Assembly (NCBI RefSeq): GCF_014217835.1
Contig: NZ_CP055263.1
Coordinates: 620,001-684,000, forward strand
Source of the DNA: Metabacillus sp. KUDC1714
Lineage (GTDB): Bacteria > Bacillota > Bacilli > Bacillales > Bacillaceae
DNA: 64,000 bases
Reading direction: 5' to 3'
Each line of letters starts with the position of its first letter. Position 1 is the first letter of the stretch. Position numbers and translations under genes: made by a program. The notes beneath the pieces were generated by a model that was not told where the DNA came from, ran no database searches, and saw only the letters and a program-made list of their open reading frames with translations. Of the stretch, positions 44,074-53,724 are shown in pieces.

Positions 44074-44148
44074 TTATGGTTGAGGCAGAATGTAACATGC
44101 TCTAAAAAATAAGAATAGCAGACGGGTTAAGATATATAAAAAAGAAGC

Positions 44149-44184
44149 GAGTACCAAAAAGTTAACTTTCGGTACCGCCTCTAT
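44149..44184 (-). terminator. Terminator of the FG-GAP protein gene
   Basis: Arms agcgagtacc/ggtaccgcct flank an A/T loop, 15 bp after the stop of the minus-strand gene. Confidence 0.7.
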
Positions 44185-44198
44185 TTTATTTTAACTAC

Positions 44199-46457
44199 TT
44201 ATTTTAAGATTATTTGGAAAGAATAAATGGTGCGGTCACCCACATCAACTCTAATTTTGTATTTACCTAATGACATTGACTTCGTGCTAAGGTTAAAAAT
44301 ATATTGATTTTCAGTAGAATCATAGCGGAATTGATGATCTTCTACCGCTGCACTTGTAGATATTCCACTAGAGTCTTCCACATAGATCTTAGCAGTTGCT
44401 CCAGTAAGGTAGTTACCTGCTTTATCTGTTAACTGGAACTTAACTGGTAGTGTACTACCTGCCTTATAGCTTCTAGATTCATCCGTTTTTACAGGTGCAA
44501 GAATTCCACTCGATTGAATCGTTTCGCTGGCAGCAACTATCGGTAAATTTGATTCCCCTTTGCTGTTTAAAGCCGTTACTTTGTAATAAGAAGTACCTAA
44601 AGGTGCAGTACGATCAGTAAACTCTGGGATGGTAGAAGTTCCAATCTTTGTATATTCGCCATTTTCAGTTGATGAACGATAAATATTGTAGTTTTCTACA
44701 CCTAGTATTGGAATCCAGCTTATATCTATATCGGCTTGATTGTTTACAGAAGCATTTATCCCGGAAGGAACAAGGTTTTTAATGGTTAAATCGTATCTTC
44801 GGGAATCATATCTGCTAAAGTTGTAGTTTCTGAAATCTGGCATGCGTGTTACACCAGTAATATGCTCCTTTAGATTGCTGGTACCATTCGAGTAAATATA
44901 TACAGCAAGTTCTCCTGTAAGATTATACACGATTAGCTCATCTCTGGAGTCTCCACTCATATCTGCTACCATTACTTGCTCTTTTGCATCCGTATGTTCT
45001 TTAAAGGTAACAATCGGATTAAAGTAGCCATCGTATAGTTTTGGTACAATTCCATTCGGATTGTCTGCATCTTTCCCTCTTCTGTATGCCGTGATTAGCG
45101 GGGTATAGCTTCCTGTCCAGTTGTCTAAAGGACGTACGATACTTCCCCAATCTCCCTTAGCGCGTTGTTCGTGATATAATGTTTCACCTTCTGAAGTAAA
45201 CAAGAACATACCATCCTGACCTGGATTCCCTCTGTTGACTCTATCTAGTCCCGCAAGCTCCAAGCCAGGCGTATCTATGCGGTACTCACCTACTAATATT
45301 TGTTGTGGCTCTACTGTATCCCCATTTCTAAATAGTTGGTTACCCTCAAAGTCAAAGGCATAGGTATCGGAACCACCTAGAATAATATCCTGCTCTCCAT
45401 CACCGTTTATATCAGCTACCCAGTGAGTATCAACATGATCCGGTAAATTCTTTCTCCAGATCTCTTTCCCATCGTGAGAAATTAAGGAATAGTTGTTCAC
45501 TAATTCATCTTTTCCATCTCCGTCAAAGTCAAAAGGTAGCAAGCTATGTCCAGTGTTTCCTGGATAATACCATAGTTGGTTAAAATCCTTATCCATCGCC
45601 CAAATCTTTGAATATCGATCCTTCAATAAGATGTCTTGAGGAGTTTTGTTACCTGAGAAATTCGCGATAAAAATAGCATCATGCGCTCTTTGATCTGGAA
45701 GTTTATGCTTTTTCTCAATCTCACCTGTCTTCCCGTCAAAAATGTAAAAATACTTTTCTGTATCTTCAGCTAGTTGCATGACGGTCAATACTTCATTTTC
45801 ACCATCAGCATCAATATCATAAATCTGAGCAGGCTCATCCGCTCCGCTCGTTGTCACTCTTGGATCAACGGTTCCTTGCTGCCACAATAAGTTCCCTTCA
45901 ATATCATAGGCTGCCAAATGTCCTATATGTCGAGGGTTCCGAGCATCATCTCTTACTAAGGCAGGCTGCACCATTAAAATATCTTGGCGGCCGTCTCCGT
46001 TCATATCACCAATACGCATCCTATTACCTGTGCCCGCTGCGCTAATATCAATTTTGCTGATTAGGTTAGGAAAGGACCATTGTGTCATACCTAAAACCTC
46101 TGCAGATCGGTCACCTTCTCCTGCAGCACTTACTGCAGACACCTTATATAAAAAACTGGAATCGCTTTTAACACTTTCATCAGTAAAATTGGTCGTTTGT
46201 GAGTTACCAATCAATTGATAATCCTTATAACCTAATTTCGATCGATAAATATTATAACTTTCAGCACCATTTACTGCTTGCCACTTCAAGGAAATCGAAT
46301 TTTGCGTTACAGAAGGAATTCCCATTCCACTTGGGGCTGATAGGACTGAAGTATGTACCTCCGTTTCAGCAAATACAGGTTGTTTTAACGGAACAAATTC
46401 GGCAACCATTGATAATGATAGAACAGTAGCAAGTATCGTTTTAGATTTTTTAAACAT
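44199..46457 (-). CDS. Secreted Fn3 / FG-GAP beta-propeller protein
   Basis: A 752-residue exported protein: signal peptide, Fn3 domain (about 40-125, WQAVNGAESYNIYRS), then a beta-propeller (about 130-560) with repeated calcium loops DMNGDGRQD, DIDADGENE, DFDGDGKDE and DINGDGEQD. A second Fn3 (about 575-655, ILGVENYNIYRSS) and a PxKF-type beta domain (STLPVKFQLTDKAGNYLTGA) close it. The propeller resembles that of family 11 rhamnogalacturonan lyases, but I cannot place catalytic residues, so an enzyme activity is not claimed. No LPxTG anchor. A perfect CcpA-type cre site precedes it. Confidence 0.85.
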   Translation of the reverse strand: MFKKSKTILATVLSLSMVAEFVPLKQPVFAETEVHTSVLSAPSGMGIPSVTQNSISLKWQAVNGAESYNIYRSKLGYKDYQLIGNSQTTNFTDESVKSDSSFLYKVSAVSAAGEGDRSAEVLGMTQWSFPNLISKIDISAAGTGNRMRIGDMNGDGRQDILMVQPALVRDDARNPRHIGHLAAYDIEGNLLWQQGTVDPRVTTSGADEPAQIYDIDADGENEVLTVMQLAEDTEKYFYIFDGKTGEIEKKHKLPDQRAHDAIFIANFSGNKTPQDILLKDRYSKIWAMDKDFNQLWYYPGNTGHSLLPFDFDGDGKDELVNNYSLISHDGKEIWRKNLPDHVDTHWVADINGDGEQDIILGGSDTYAFDFEGNQLFRNGDTVEPQQILVGEYRIDTPGLELAGLDRVNRGNPGQDGMFLFTSEGETLYHEQRAKGDWGSIVRPLDNWTGSYTPLITAYRRGKDADNPNGIVPKLYDGYFNPIVTFKEHTDAKEQVMVADMSGDSRDELIVYNLTGELAVYIYSNGTSNLKEHITGVTRMPDFRNYNFSRYDSRRYDLTIKNLVPSGINASVNNQADIDISWIPILGVENYNIYRSSTENGEYTKIGTSTIPEFTDRTAPLGTSYYKVTALNSKGESNLPIVAASETIQSSGILAPVKTDESRSYKAGSTLPVKFQLTDKAGNYLTGATAKIYVEDSSGISTSAAVEDHQFRYDSTENQYIFNLSTKSMSLGKYKIRVDVGDRTIYSFQIILK

Positions 46458-46500
46458 GGTTTTCCCCCAGACTAAAAAATTAGTATTAGGTCAAAAAAGG

Positions 46501-46518
46501 AATGTTAACGTTAACATT
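46501..46518. promoter_or_regulatory. Perfect palindrome matching a cre site
   Basis: aatgttaacgttaacatt is an exact 18-bp palindrome; its inner 14 bases fit the CcpA consensus TGWNANCGNTNWCA at every position. It is 44-61 bp upstream of the FG-GAP protein start, so carbon catabolite repression is likely. Confidence 0.75.
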
Positions 46519-47032
46519 GTTAGATAAAAAGAGATTTTAAACAACCTTCAAAAATGTTTGACCATCCCTCCACCTCTCTCGTTAACTAATCCTTTAAATC
46601 CCAGGAACCGATAAACCCTACATACGCGTAGACTACCCCAAAATCACAACAGAACAAAGCCATACCTGTCGATCCGAAACTATGGATGCTATTCTCTTTT
46701 TCACCTCCGCTTATACTGAAATCGCTTACACAATATATTGTATTTATTTTCTAAAAATGATAGTAGTGAAAAAACAGTTATCTTTGTTTAAAAAACAGAT
46801 ACTAAAAATTAAGAGAAATAAAAAGGCTTTATTTCCTTTCATTAAACATCAAGTAACTCTAAATTTAGAACTAGTTGAACTAGGTTTACTTACCTTTTGG
46901 AACCTTCTTTTTATTTTGTACATGATTAAAAAAGTACATGTAATTTTTTTAATCGTGAATAACCTTTTTATGGGATTTTCCAGTTCCCCATGTTAGAATT
47001 TTCAGTATATTAGTATAAGGGGATAATGAAAA
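46519..47032. other. Intergenic region
   Basis: About 510 bp. A 104-codon plus-strand ORF (46682-46996) has no ribosome binding site and is hydrophobic only because of AT bias. A hairpin catgattaaaaaa/ttttttaatcgtg lies at about 46921-46966. Confidence 0.5.
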
Positions 47033-47464
47033 ATGAATCTTTATAAATTGAACCCATTAAAAGAATGGACTTGTGATGTTTGTAGTGAGGTAATAAGTGA
47101 TACAAATTCTACTTGGTTAGAATGGGAAACTAACGATACTACTAATAACGATGAAAACTTCCGACTCGTACATCAAGAATGTAAACGATCAAGTACAGAT
47201 TCAGATTTTACATTAAAAGATCTTTATTTGTATAGAGTCGTTGGACAAGATGGTCTTGCTAAGTTATTAAATACTCTTGAACATCTTAACCTTCACAACC
47301 TAGAAGATTTTACTGAAATTATTAGAAGGCTACATTTACCTTATTATGAAGAAGCAAGACAATACCTATCTAAAGCAAGAAGTAGCGGTGATTACCGAAG
47401 TACTGAAATAACGGAAAAGGATTGTAAAAACATCATTTCCGAATATGCAAAAGAAACAATATGA
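47033..47464 (+). CDS. Hypothetical protein with possible zinc-binding motif
   Basis: A 143-residue cytoplasmic protein. CDVC (residues 15-18) and HQEC (46-49) could form a CxxC...HxxC zinc site, as in small treble-clef domains. The C-terminal 90 residues are helical. GGGG lies about 9 bases before the ATG and a terminator follows, so it is monocistronic. I do not recognise the family beyond unnamed Bacillus proteins. Confidence 0.7.
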   Translation: MNLYKLNPLKEWTCDVCSEVISDTNSTWLEWETNDTTNNDENFRLVHQECKRSSTDSDFTLKDLYLYRVVGQDGLAKLLNTLEHLNLHNLEDFTEIIRRLHLPYYEEARQYLSKARSSGDYRSTEITEKDCKNIISEYAKETI

Positions 47465-47468
47465 TTCA

Positions 47469-47503
47469 AAGAAGGTATTCTAAGAAAAGAATGCCTTCTT
47501 TCT
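47469..47503 (+). terminator. Terminator
   Basis: Arms aagaaggtattc/gaatgccttctt with TT after, 5 bp after the stop. Confidence 0.85.
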
Positions 47504-47642
47504 ACCTTTACTAAAGAGAATAATTACGAGACTTAACCGATTCGTATACCTCAACTAGTTAGATTCTAGCTCACTTTCAATCTCTTTAAATATCATTTCC
47601 CAAAGAGTACTCAACTACTTAAATACTATAGTATTTATTGAA

Positions 47643-47831
47643 CTAGTCACCATTCACTCTTCTTAATTTATCATTGCCCTTTTTTAAAGCAAAACGAAAT
47701 TTCTCGCCTTTCTCTATTTGTGTAACCTGAGAATCGTGAACAGTAATTTGTACTGTACCGAACTCTATATTTTCTAATAAATTGATAATTTTATCGATTA
47801 CCTCTTGATCTATTTTATTTTTTGAAGACAA
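47643..47831 (-). CDS. yezD: YezD family small protein
   Basis: 62 residues: VIDKIINLLENIEFGTVQIT, VHDSQVTQIEKGEKFRFALK. The FGxVxIxVHDSxVxQIEKxEKxRF core is that of YezD (DUF2292), which in B. subtilis lies in sulfur-metabolism neighbourhoods. Here it is the last gene of the sulfonate cluster, 305 bp after ssuA. The start is TTG after GGGAGAGGA. Function unknown. Confidence 0.85.
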   Translation of the reverse strand: MSSKNKIDQEVIDKIINLLENIEFGTVQITVHDSQVTQIEKGEKFRFALKKGNDKLRRVNGD

Positions 47832-48135
47832 CTTGATCCTCTCCCTTCATTAAACTAACCCGATTTAACAAAAATTTGCCTATTCCATTGGTGATTAAGG
47901 TCCTTCAAGTTTTCGAATTTTAGGTGTAATTAATCGTGAGTTCATAAAACCAAGTATTACTATAGGATTTCACCGTTTTTTTATTTATCATATTATGTAT
48001 CTCTTGTTTATTCAATCACTTTTTTGGAAATATTTTTTAAAAATTTTTAAAAGTATTCTCACCCATTAGCTATTGAACTTTATTAGAATGACGACACTTC
48101 AAATATTCGGAGTGCCGTCACGCCAATTATTTTGT
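47832..48135. other. Intergenic region between yezD and the binding-protein gene
   Basis: About 300 bp of AT-rich sequence. A weak hairpin-forming stretch lies near 48088-48122 (gacgacactt...gagtgccgtc), just after the binding-protein stop, and is probably its terminator. Confidence 0.45.
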
Positions 48136-49152
48136 TTATTCTTCTTTTATTTCTCTAAGTGCCTGTTCTACAAATTTATTTTCAATTATTTTGGATGTAT
48201 TAAGTTGCTTTTCAATGCCACCTACTGAATATAAGAAGTCGGCTTGTGCTTGATGTGCTTTTGCAAATTCATCTGTGGTTGTGGATAAAATAGCTTCAGA
48301 GTTTTCTAAAACAGATTGAATGATTTCTACTTCTACCTTTTGTGTTTCTGCTATCTCCTTTGATACTTCTTCAATATTTTCTTCAAAGTGCTGACGAACC
48401 TGTTCATATATTTTTAAAAATTGGACAGTTAAATCTGGATGTTCTTCCGTAAACTTCGTTCTAGCAATAAGAAAGCTTGGGGCATTAATATTCAGGTCTT
48501 CTCCTGTTACTAATACTTTTGCCCCCGTCTGAAACACCGCTGTAGTTGCATAAGGTTCCCATATTGACCAGGCGTCAATTGAACCATTATCTAATGCTGG
48601 TCGTGCTTCGTCAGGCTGGAGTTGAATGATCTCAATATCATGATCTGATAAGCTAGCTCGATCTAGTGCCATGTATAAGAAATTGTAAGCACTGCTGCCT
48701 TTGGCTACACCAATTTTCTTATCTTTTAAGTCTGCTAATTTCTTAATGGCGCTTCCTTTTGGTACGATTATGGAATTGCCCTTTTTCCCATCACTTGTAA
48801 CTGCAATTGCCTTAAAGTCAACATTTCCTGATTGCCCCGCAATAACCGGTGTACCTCCGACTACTCCAAAATCAATTCTACCCGAAGCTAATGCTTCAAA
48901 ATGAGGCGGCCCACTTGTAAACTCATTCCACTTTATCTTCACTCCTACTTTTTCAAACGCTTTTTCAAAGTATTTCTTTTCTCTTGCATATGGTAAAATA
49001 CCTGTTTTCCCTTGAACCCCTATATTCATCACAATCTCTTTTGTGGATGCTTCTGATAAAGACTCTTTATTTGAAGGACTTGAACAAGCACTTAGTAATA
49101 GTAATAATATAAATAATGTAAAAACATAAATAAGCTTTATTTTTTTAGGCAT
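48136..49152 (-). CDS. ssuA: Sulfonate-type ABC substrate-binding lipoprotein
   Basis: A 338-residue lipoprotein with lipobox LSAC at residues 20-23. The SsuA/TauA/NMT1 fold is shown by GILPYAREKKYFEKAFEKVG, SGRIDFGVVGGTPVIAGQSG, and DAWSIWEPYATTAVFQTGA. It binds alkanesulfonates or related organosulfur compounds. Coexpressed with permease and ATPase in the order ATPase-permease-binding protein. The exact ligand is not shown by sequence. Confidence 0.88.
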   Translation of the reverse strand: MPKKIKLIYVFTLFILLLLLSACSSPSNKESLSEASTKEIVMNIGVQGKTGILPYAREKKYFEKAFEKVGVKIKWNEFTSGPPHFEALASGRIDFGVVGGTPVIAGQSGNVDFKAIAVTSDGKKGNSIIVPKGSAIKKLADLKDKKIGVAKGSSAYNFLYMALDRASLSDHDIEIIQLQPDEARPALDNGSIDAWSIWEPYATTAVFQTGAKVLVTGEDLNINAPSFLIARTKFTEEHPDLTVQFLKIYEQVRQHFEENIEEVSKEIAETQKVEVEIIQSVLENSEAILSTTTDEFAKAHQAQADFLYSVGGIEKQLNTSKIIENKFVEQALREIKEE

Positions 49153-49239
49153 ATTTAAACTCCCCCTTACATCTTTGATTTTTCATATAAGATTAGTCGG
49201 ATTTAAGATCAAAGAACTCGTTAATCAATCAATTGGAGA

Positions 49240-50079
49240 CTACCCTTGAAAATTGTCCTGCCATTTTAATAGTCTTCTTTCAAAAACTCTTACTATTGAA
49301 TCAGATAATTTCCCAAATACTGCAAAAATGATAATCCCTACAAAAACAACAGATGTATTAGAAAATTGTCTCGCATCCATGATGAGATACCCCACCCCTT
49401 GACTTGATCCCATTAATTCTGCCGCGACCAACGCTAACCAAGCAACACCTAACGATAATCTTAGCCCTAAAAGGATGTTTGGTAGTGCAGCTGGTAAAAT
49501 CAATAAAGTAATTTGCTTCCACCTATTAAACTCTAATACTTTTGCTACTGCAAACAATTTAGAGTCGACACCGCGAATTCCGAGAAACGTATTTACATAT
49601 AAGGGGAAAAATGCACCCTTTGCAATTAATAATATTTTGGATACCTCTCCAAATCCAAACCATAAAATAAACAATGGTATAACCGCCAAAGTAGGAATGG
49701 TTCTGAACATTTGTAAGGTCGGATCTACGGTTTGTTCAATATTCTGACTAAAACCTACAGCCAATCCAACTAATAGCCCCAGAGTTCCTCCTAATAAAAA
49801 GCCACCTATAGCCCTTAATAAGCTTATTTGAAAATGTCCGATTAATTCACCAGTTAATGCTAAATCAATAAATGTAGTGAAAATCACACTTGGTCTTGGT
49901 AGTAGTGTATCGGAAATAAGCCCCAATATCCCTGTAAATTCCCAAAGGACTACGATGAATATTGGCAGGATAAATCCCTTTAATATAATACTGGTATGCT
50001 TTAACTCCCTTTTGCTTTTAACGATTTTTTTCTTTGAAGACTTTAATTTGTCTAAAGAAATAGTTGATTGATTATTCAC
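49240..50079 (-). CDS. ssuC: Sulfonate-type ABC permease
   Basis: A 279-residue permease with six helices and the BPD_transp_1 signature (LEFNRWKQITLLILPAALPN, GVAWLALVAAELMGSSQGVG). GTG 50079 is used because AAAGGAGGG precedes it by 6 bases; it overlaps the end of the ATPase gene, so the two are coupled. Confidence 0.9.
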   Translation of the reverse strand: MNNQSTISLDKLKSSKKKIVKSKRELKHTSIILKGFILPIFIVVLWEFTGILGLISDTLLPRPSVIFTTFIDLALTGELIGHFQISLLRAIGGFLLGGTLGLLVGLAVGFSQNIEQTVDPTLQMFRTIPTLAVIPLFILWFGFGEVSKILLIAKGAFFPLYVNTFLGIRGVDSKLFAVAKVLEFNRWKQITLLILPAALPNILLGLRLSLGVAWLALVAAELMGSSQGVGYLIMDARQFSNTSVVFVGIIIFAVFGKLSDSIVRVFERRLLKWQDNFQG

Positions 50080-50092
50080 TTTTGACCCTCCT

Positions 50093-50863
50093 TTAAATTC
50101 CTGCACCATTAATTAATTCTAACTCTTCGACTTTTTCAAATTCTCCTAACACAAGATGACGGAACTCTTGAAACGCTTTTGTTGCTTTATTTCGTGGAAA
50201 TGGTAAATCAATAGAGATAACTTTTTGTATAGTTCCAGGCCTCGCACTCATAATAATGATTTTATTCCCTAAATAAACCGCTTCATCAATGTCATGTGTG
50301 ACAAATATCATTGACGTCTTCTCCTCCTGCCAAATATCTAGCAAGGCTTCCTGCATATGAGAACGAGTAAATGCATCTAAAGCGCCAAAGGGTTCATCTA
50401 AAAGGAGTATCTTTGGCCTTCTAAGTAATGCTCTAGCTATCGCTACTCGTTGAGCCATACCTCCAGAAAGTTCTTTTGGATATGCTTTTTCAAACCCTTC
50501 TAACCTTACAAGCTTAATTAATTTATCTACTTTCTCTCTAACTTCAATATTATTTAGTGATAAATTTCCTGCTATATTCCTTTCAACTGTAAGCCAAGGA
50601 AACAATCGAGGCTCTTGAAAAATAAATCCCTGATTGATACTGGATCCAATCACCTTTACTCCATCCAACTTGATATCACCTGAATATTCTATATCTAATC
50701 CAGCTATCGCTTTTAATAATGTACTTTTTCCACAGCCACTAGGACCTATAATGGTTATAAATTCAGCTTTATCAACATTTAAGTTAATATCATTAAGTAC
50801 ATGCGTTTTTTCCTTACCTTTTTCAAACGATTTATTTAGATCATTAATTTCTAGTAATGTCAT
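50093..50863 (-). CDS. ssuB: Sulfonate-type ABC ATPase
   Basis: A 256-residue ATPase: Walker [11 protein letters not shown]-loop [20 protein letters not shown], signature [15 protein letters not shown], Walker [18 protein letters not shown]-loop [13 protein letters not shown]. The last is typical of the nitrate/sulfonate/taurine group. Confidence 0.93.
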   Translation of the reverse strand: MTLLEINDLNKSFEKGKEKTHVLNDINLNVDKAEFITIIGPSGCGKSTLLKAIAGLDIEYSGDIKLDGVKVIGSSINQGFIFQEPRLFPWLTVERNIAGNLSLNNIEVREKVDKLIKLVRLEGFEKAYPKELSGGMAQRVAIARALLRRPKILLLDEPFGALDAFTRSHMQEALLDIWQEEKTSMIFVTHDIDEAVYLGNKIIIMSARPGTIQKVISIDLPFPRNKATKAFQEFRHLVLGEFEKVEELELINGAGI

Positions 50864-50892
50864 TTTAGAACTCCTTTCTATCTATTAGTTTT

Positions 50893-52239
50893 TTATACAT
50901 TCAACTTTTGAAATTGATTAACTGGTCGTGATAGACCAAGGTGATCTCTTAAAGTATGACCTGTGTATTCTTCTCGAAATAGTCCACGGTTCTGTAATTC
51001 AGGGATGACCAAGTCCACGAAATCATCCAATCCACCAGGCATATATGGGGGCATAATATTGAATCCATCTGCAGCACCATTTTCAAACCACTCCTGCATT
51101 TGGTCTGCAATTTGTAGTGGCGTTCCTTTTATTTCTCTATGTCCTCTCGCACCTGCAACACGTTGATATAGCTGACGTATTGTCAAGTTTTCTCGATCTC
51201 CTAAATCCTTGATTAACTGGAACCTCGTTTTAGCTCCATTTATGTCCTTGATATCTGGTAACTCTGGAAGAGGCTCATCTACTGGGTACTCTGATAGATC
51301 ATAGCTTATAAGGGAAGACAGCAGTCCAACTCCTACTTGTTCGGGAATTAATTCTACTAATTGTTGTTTCTTTTCATTTGCTTCTTTTTCTGTTCTTCCT
51401 ATCACAGGGAATACACCTGGCATGATTTTCATTGATTCTTCTGTTCGTCCAAATTTCTTTAATCGCCCCTTTACATCTCGATAAAACGACTGTGCCTCAC
51501 TGATTGTTTGCCATGCTGTAAAGATAAGTTCAGCTGTCTTTGCTGCAAGTTCTTTCCCTGATTCTGAAGAGCCAGCCTGAATGATGACAGGGTGACCTTG
51601 GATCGGTCTTGCCATATTCAATGGTCCCTTAACTGAAAACCAATTACCTTTATGATTTAAGTGATGCACTTGATTTGGATCTGCAAATCTCCCTGATTTT
51701 TTATTTACCAGCAAAGCATGATCTTCCCAGCTATCCCAAAGCTTTTTGACAACTTCAACAAACTCCTCCGCTCGCTCATATCTAGCACTATGTTCTAGGT
51801 GATGGTCCTTACTAAAATTTAACGCCTCTGCTTCACTTGAAGATGTCACAACATTCCAAGCTGAACGTCCCCGACTTAGATGATCAATTGTCGCAAACTT
51901 TCTTGCAAGATGAAAAGGTTCATTATAAGTAGTTGAAGCAGTAGATGCTAATCCAATATGTGTTGTTACTACTGATAGTGCAGAGAGCAGGGTTAGAGGA
52001 TCAGGTCTTACATTTACAGTTTGTTCAATTCCGATACCATCATGATCATGAACTGCATATCCATCTGCAAAAAAGATCATATCAAATTTGCCACGCTCCG
52101 CTGTTTGTGCCAATTTTCTATATAAATCAAACGTTAGTATCTCATCTATATGACTTTCAGGATGTCTCCAAGAAGCTACATGATGACCTGGAATCATAAA
52201 GAACGCTCCTAATTTCATTTGACGGTTTTTGTTATTCAT
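50893..52239 (-). CDS. LLM class FMN-dependent monooxygenase (NtaA/SnaA/DszA type)
   Basis: A 448-residue flavin-dependent monooxygenase. MKLGAFFMIPGHHVASWRHP, KFDMIFFADGYAVHDHD, GLASTASTTYNEPFHLARKF, ATIDHLSRGRSAWNVVTSS and VIIQAGSSESGKELAA define the NtaA/SnaA/DszA branch, which uses FMNH2 from a separate reductase to cleave C-N or C-S bonds. ATG 52239 has AAGGGAG upstream. Next to ssu-type ABC genes and two genes away from an FMN reductase, it probably desulfurises an imported organosulfur compound; a nitrilotriacetate-like role is the alternative. Confidence 0.9.
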   Translation of the reverse strand: MNNKNRQMKLGAFFMIPGHHVASWRHPESHIDEILTFDLYRKLAQTAERGKFDMIFFADGYAVHDHDGIGIEQTVNVRPDPLTLLSALSVVTTHIGLASTASTTYNEPFHLARKFATIDHLSRGRSAWNVVTSSSEAEALNFSKDHHLEHSARYERAEEFVEVVKKLWDSWEDHALLVNKKSGRFADPNQVHHLNHKGNWFSVKGPLNMARPIQGHPVIIQAGSSESGKELAAKTAELIFTAWQTISEAQSFYRDVKGRLKKFGRTEESMKIMPGVFPVIGRTEKEANEKKQQLVELIPEQVGVGLLSSLISYDLSEYPVDEPLPELPDIKDINGAKTRFQLIKDLGDRENLTIRQLYQRVAGARGHREIKGTPLQIADQMQEWFENGAADGFNIMPPYMPGGLDDFVDLVIPELQNRGLFREEYTGHTLRDHLGLSRPVNQFQKLNV

Positions 52240-52285
52240 TTCATCGTCTCCCTTGCTATATTTTTTTATAGATTGATCAAACAAC

Positions 52286-52322
52286 AAAAAAAGCAACCTC
52301 TTCAATAGTGAAATAGTTGCTC
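52286..52322 (-). terminator. Terminator or attenuator before the monooxygenase operon
   Basis: On the minus strand agcaac pairs with gttgct followed by TTTTTTTGTT. It ends the 113-residue gene and lies about 50 bp upstream of the monooxygenase, so read-through here would set the expression of the operon. Confidence 0.8.
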
Positions 52323-52341
52323 CAGTTATCTGGTCACAATA

Positions 52342-52683
52342 TTAAATAGAATGTGAATTATTAACTTTTATAAATTCCTTTAGTTTCATCGTCAGTCCAC
52401 CATGGCCGAATTTCATAAATTTTTGAGAATCTGGGACAAAGTTGTCTTCTTTCACAAATTCCAGAAAAGCTAATATATAGATTCTTCGATATGCAACATT
52501 TATCACTCCGTACTCATAAAACCAGTTATCAATCGTATTAAATACCCCTCTATTGATGTGAAATTGTTGATGACATTTACGATAAAAACCTTGATCAGGA
52601 AGATTTAAATACTCATTATCTAGTAAAGTATATTTGTTTTTATTCTGTGATAAGTCCAATGCGTTCAAAACTTTTCTTTGCAT
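52342..52683 (-). CDS. Hypothetical protein in the FbpA/sulfur cluster
   Basis: 113 residues, strong ribosome binding site GGAGGAAAT. Rich in Asn, Tyr and Phe (NKYTLLDNEYLNLPDQGFYR, NTIDNWFYEYGVINVAYRRI). No signal peptide, metal motif or known fold that I can see. It starts 39 bp after fbpA on the same strand, so it probably belongs to the same transcript. Not recognised. Confidence 0.65.
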   Translation of the reverse strand: MQRKVLNALDLSQNKNKYTLLDNEYLNLPDQGFYRKCHQQFHINRGVFNTIDNWFYEYGVINVAYRRIYILAFLEFVKEDNFVPDSQKFMKFGHGGLTMKLKEFIKVNNSHSI

Positions 52684-52722
52684 ATTTGATTTCCTCCAGA
52701 AAAAATGTGCCTACAAAAATGG

Positions 52723-52902
52723 TTAGGTCTTAGGATTTTCAATCAACTTTACTCTTTTTCTTTTATTTTGATATCCAGTTTCAATTTCTGATAATGTTAA
52801 TTCATAGAGGTGATGTTCTTCTTTTTTGTATACACCTAAATCTAAGAGCTTTTGAATTAGTTTTTCTTTCCTTTTAGATACCGCTTCACGCAACTGGGTC
52901 AT
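52723..52902 (-). CDS. fbpA: Fur-regulated basic protein FbpA
   Basis: 59 residues, the usual FbpA length: MTQLREAVSKRKEKLIQKLL, DLGVYKKEEHHLYELTLSEI, ETGYQNKRKRVKLIENPKT. The KLIxKLLDLGVYKKxxxxLYELTLSE core defines the family. In B. subtilis FbpA acts with the FsrA small RNA in the iron-sparing response. GGGAGGG precedes the start. I see only a half Fur site (ttgataat, about 52921-52928) upstream. Confidence 0.85.
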   Translation of the reverse strand: MTQLREAVSKRKEKLIQKLLDLGVYKKEEHHLYELTLSEIETGYQNKRKRVKLIENPKT

Positions 52903-53042
52903 TCATTTACCCTCCCTTAATTTGATAATGGAAGAGACACTCAAAAATTGCTGAAAGTTTTAATAAACTAGTACAAATCACAAGGTAACCAGTTGGATTT
53001 ATTACAAGTAATCATTTGGCTAAGAAAAAAGATATCAATTTC

Positions 53043-53576
53043 TTAAGATTTCTTTATGCTCCTAATAAACAAATCAAGAGCATTCTTTAATCTTTGTTGC
53101 GCTTCTTCATGTATTCTGAATTGGTTATTTTCAATACGGTCGATATGCTTATCAATTGTATACACTCCATTGACAATATGATTTGCTCCTAATGCGGATA
53201 AAACTGGATTAAGAGCATACTCAATTGTTAACAAATGCCCAAATGAACCTCCTATAACAAGCGGTAAAATTACCTTATCTTCCAAGCCCTTCTGAGGTAA
53301 TAAATCAAGATACGTTTTCAATATCCCTGAGAAGGATGCTTTATACACAGGTGTTAAAACAAGAAGTCCAGCTGAATTCTTTACAATCTCATTAGCACCA
53401 ACGATTGCCTCACTATCAAACTTAGCTGTAATTAAATCTTCTGCTGGTAAGGAGTGAACTTTAATAATCTCAACGGATAAACTTTCTTCATTAAGTACTT
53501 TACTTGCATAATTTAAAATGCCATTAAGACGAGATTGATCATTAGGAACCCCCATAATAATTGCCACTTTGGCCAT
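53043..53576 (-). CDS. NADPH-dependent FMN reductase (SsuE type)
   Basis: A 177-residue flavodoxin-like reductase: AKVAIIMGVPNDQSRLNGIL at the phosphate-binding loop, LLVLTPVYKASFSGILKTYL and KVILPLVIGGSFGHLL. The NADPH-dependent FMN reductase family supplies FMNH2 to LLM monooxygenases such as the one downstream. ATG 53576 fits the AAGGAGAGG spacing better than ATG 53582. Confidence 0.9.
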   Translation of the reverse strand: MAKVAIIMGVPNDQSRLNGILNYASKVLNEESLSVEIIKVHSLPAEDLITAKFDSEAIVGANEIVKNSAGLLVLTPVYKASFSGILKTYLDLLPQKGLEDKVILPLVIGGSFGHLLTIEYALNPVLSALGANHIVNGVYTIDKHIDRIENNQFRIHEEAQQRLKNALDLFIRSIKKS

Positions 53577-53724
53577 AGCCATCCTCTCCTTATTATCAGT
53601 ATTTTTTATTAATAGCTAATATTGATGCTTTCGGCTTCCCGATCAGCAATACAATAATAAAAATGACTCCCAGATTAAGATATCAACATAACTTAATTCG
53701 AGAGCCTCTAGTTTTCTAGTCAGC

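Noticed and set aside
46682..46996. 104-codon plus-strand ORF, apparently membrane-like
   Set aside because: No ribosome binding site, AT-driven composition, contains a hairpin, no domain.
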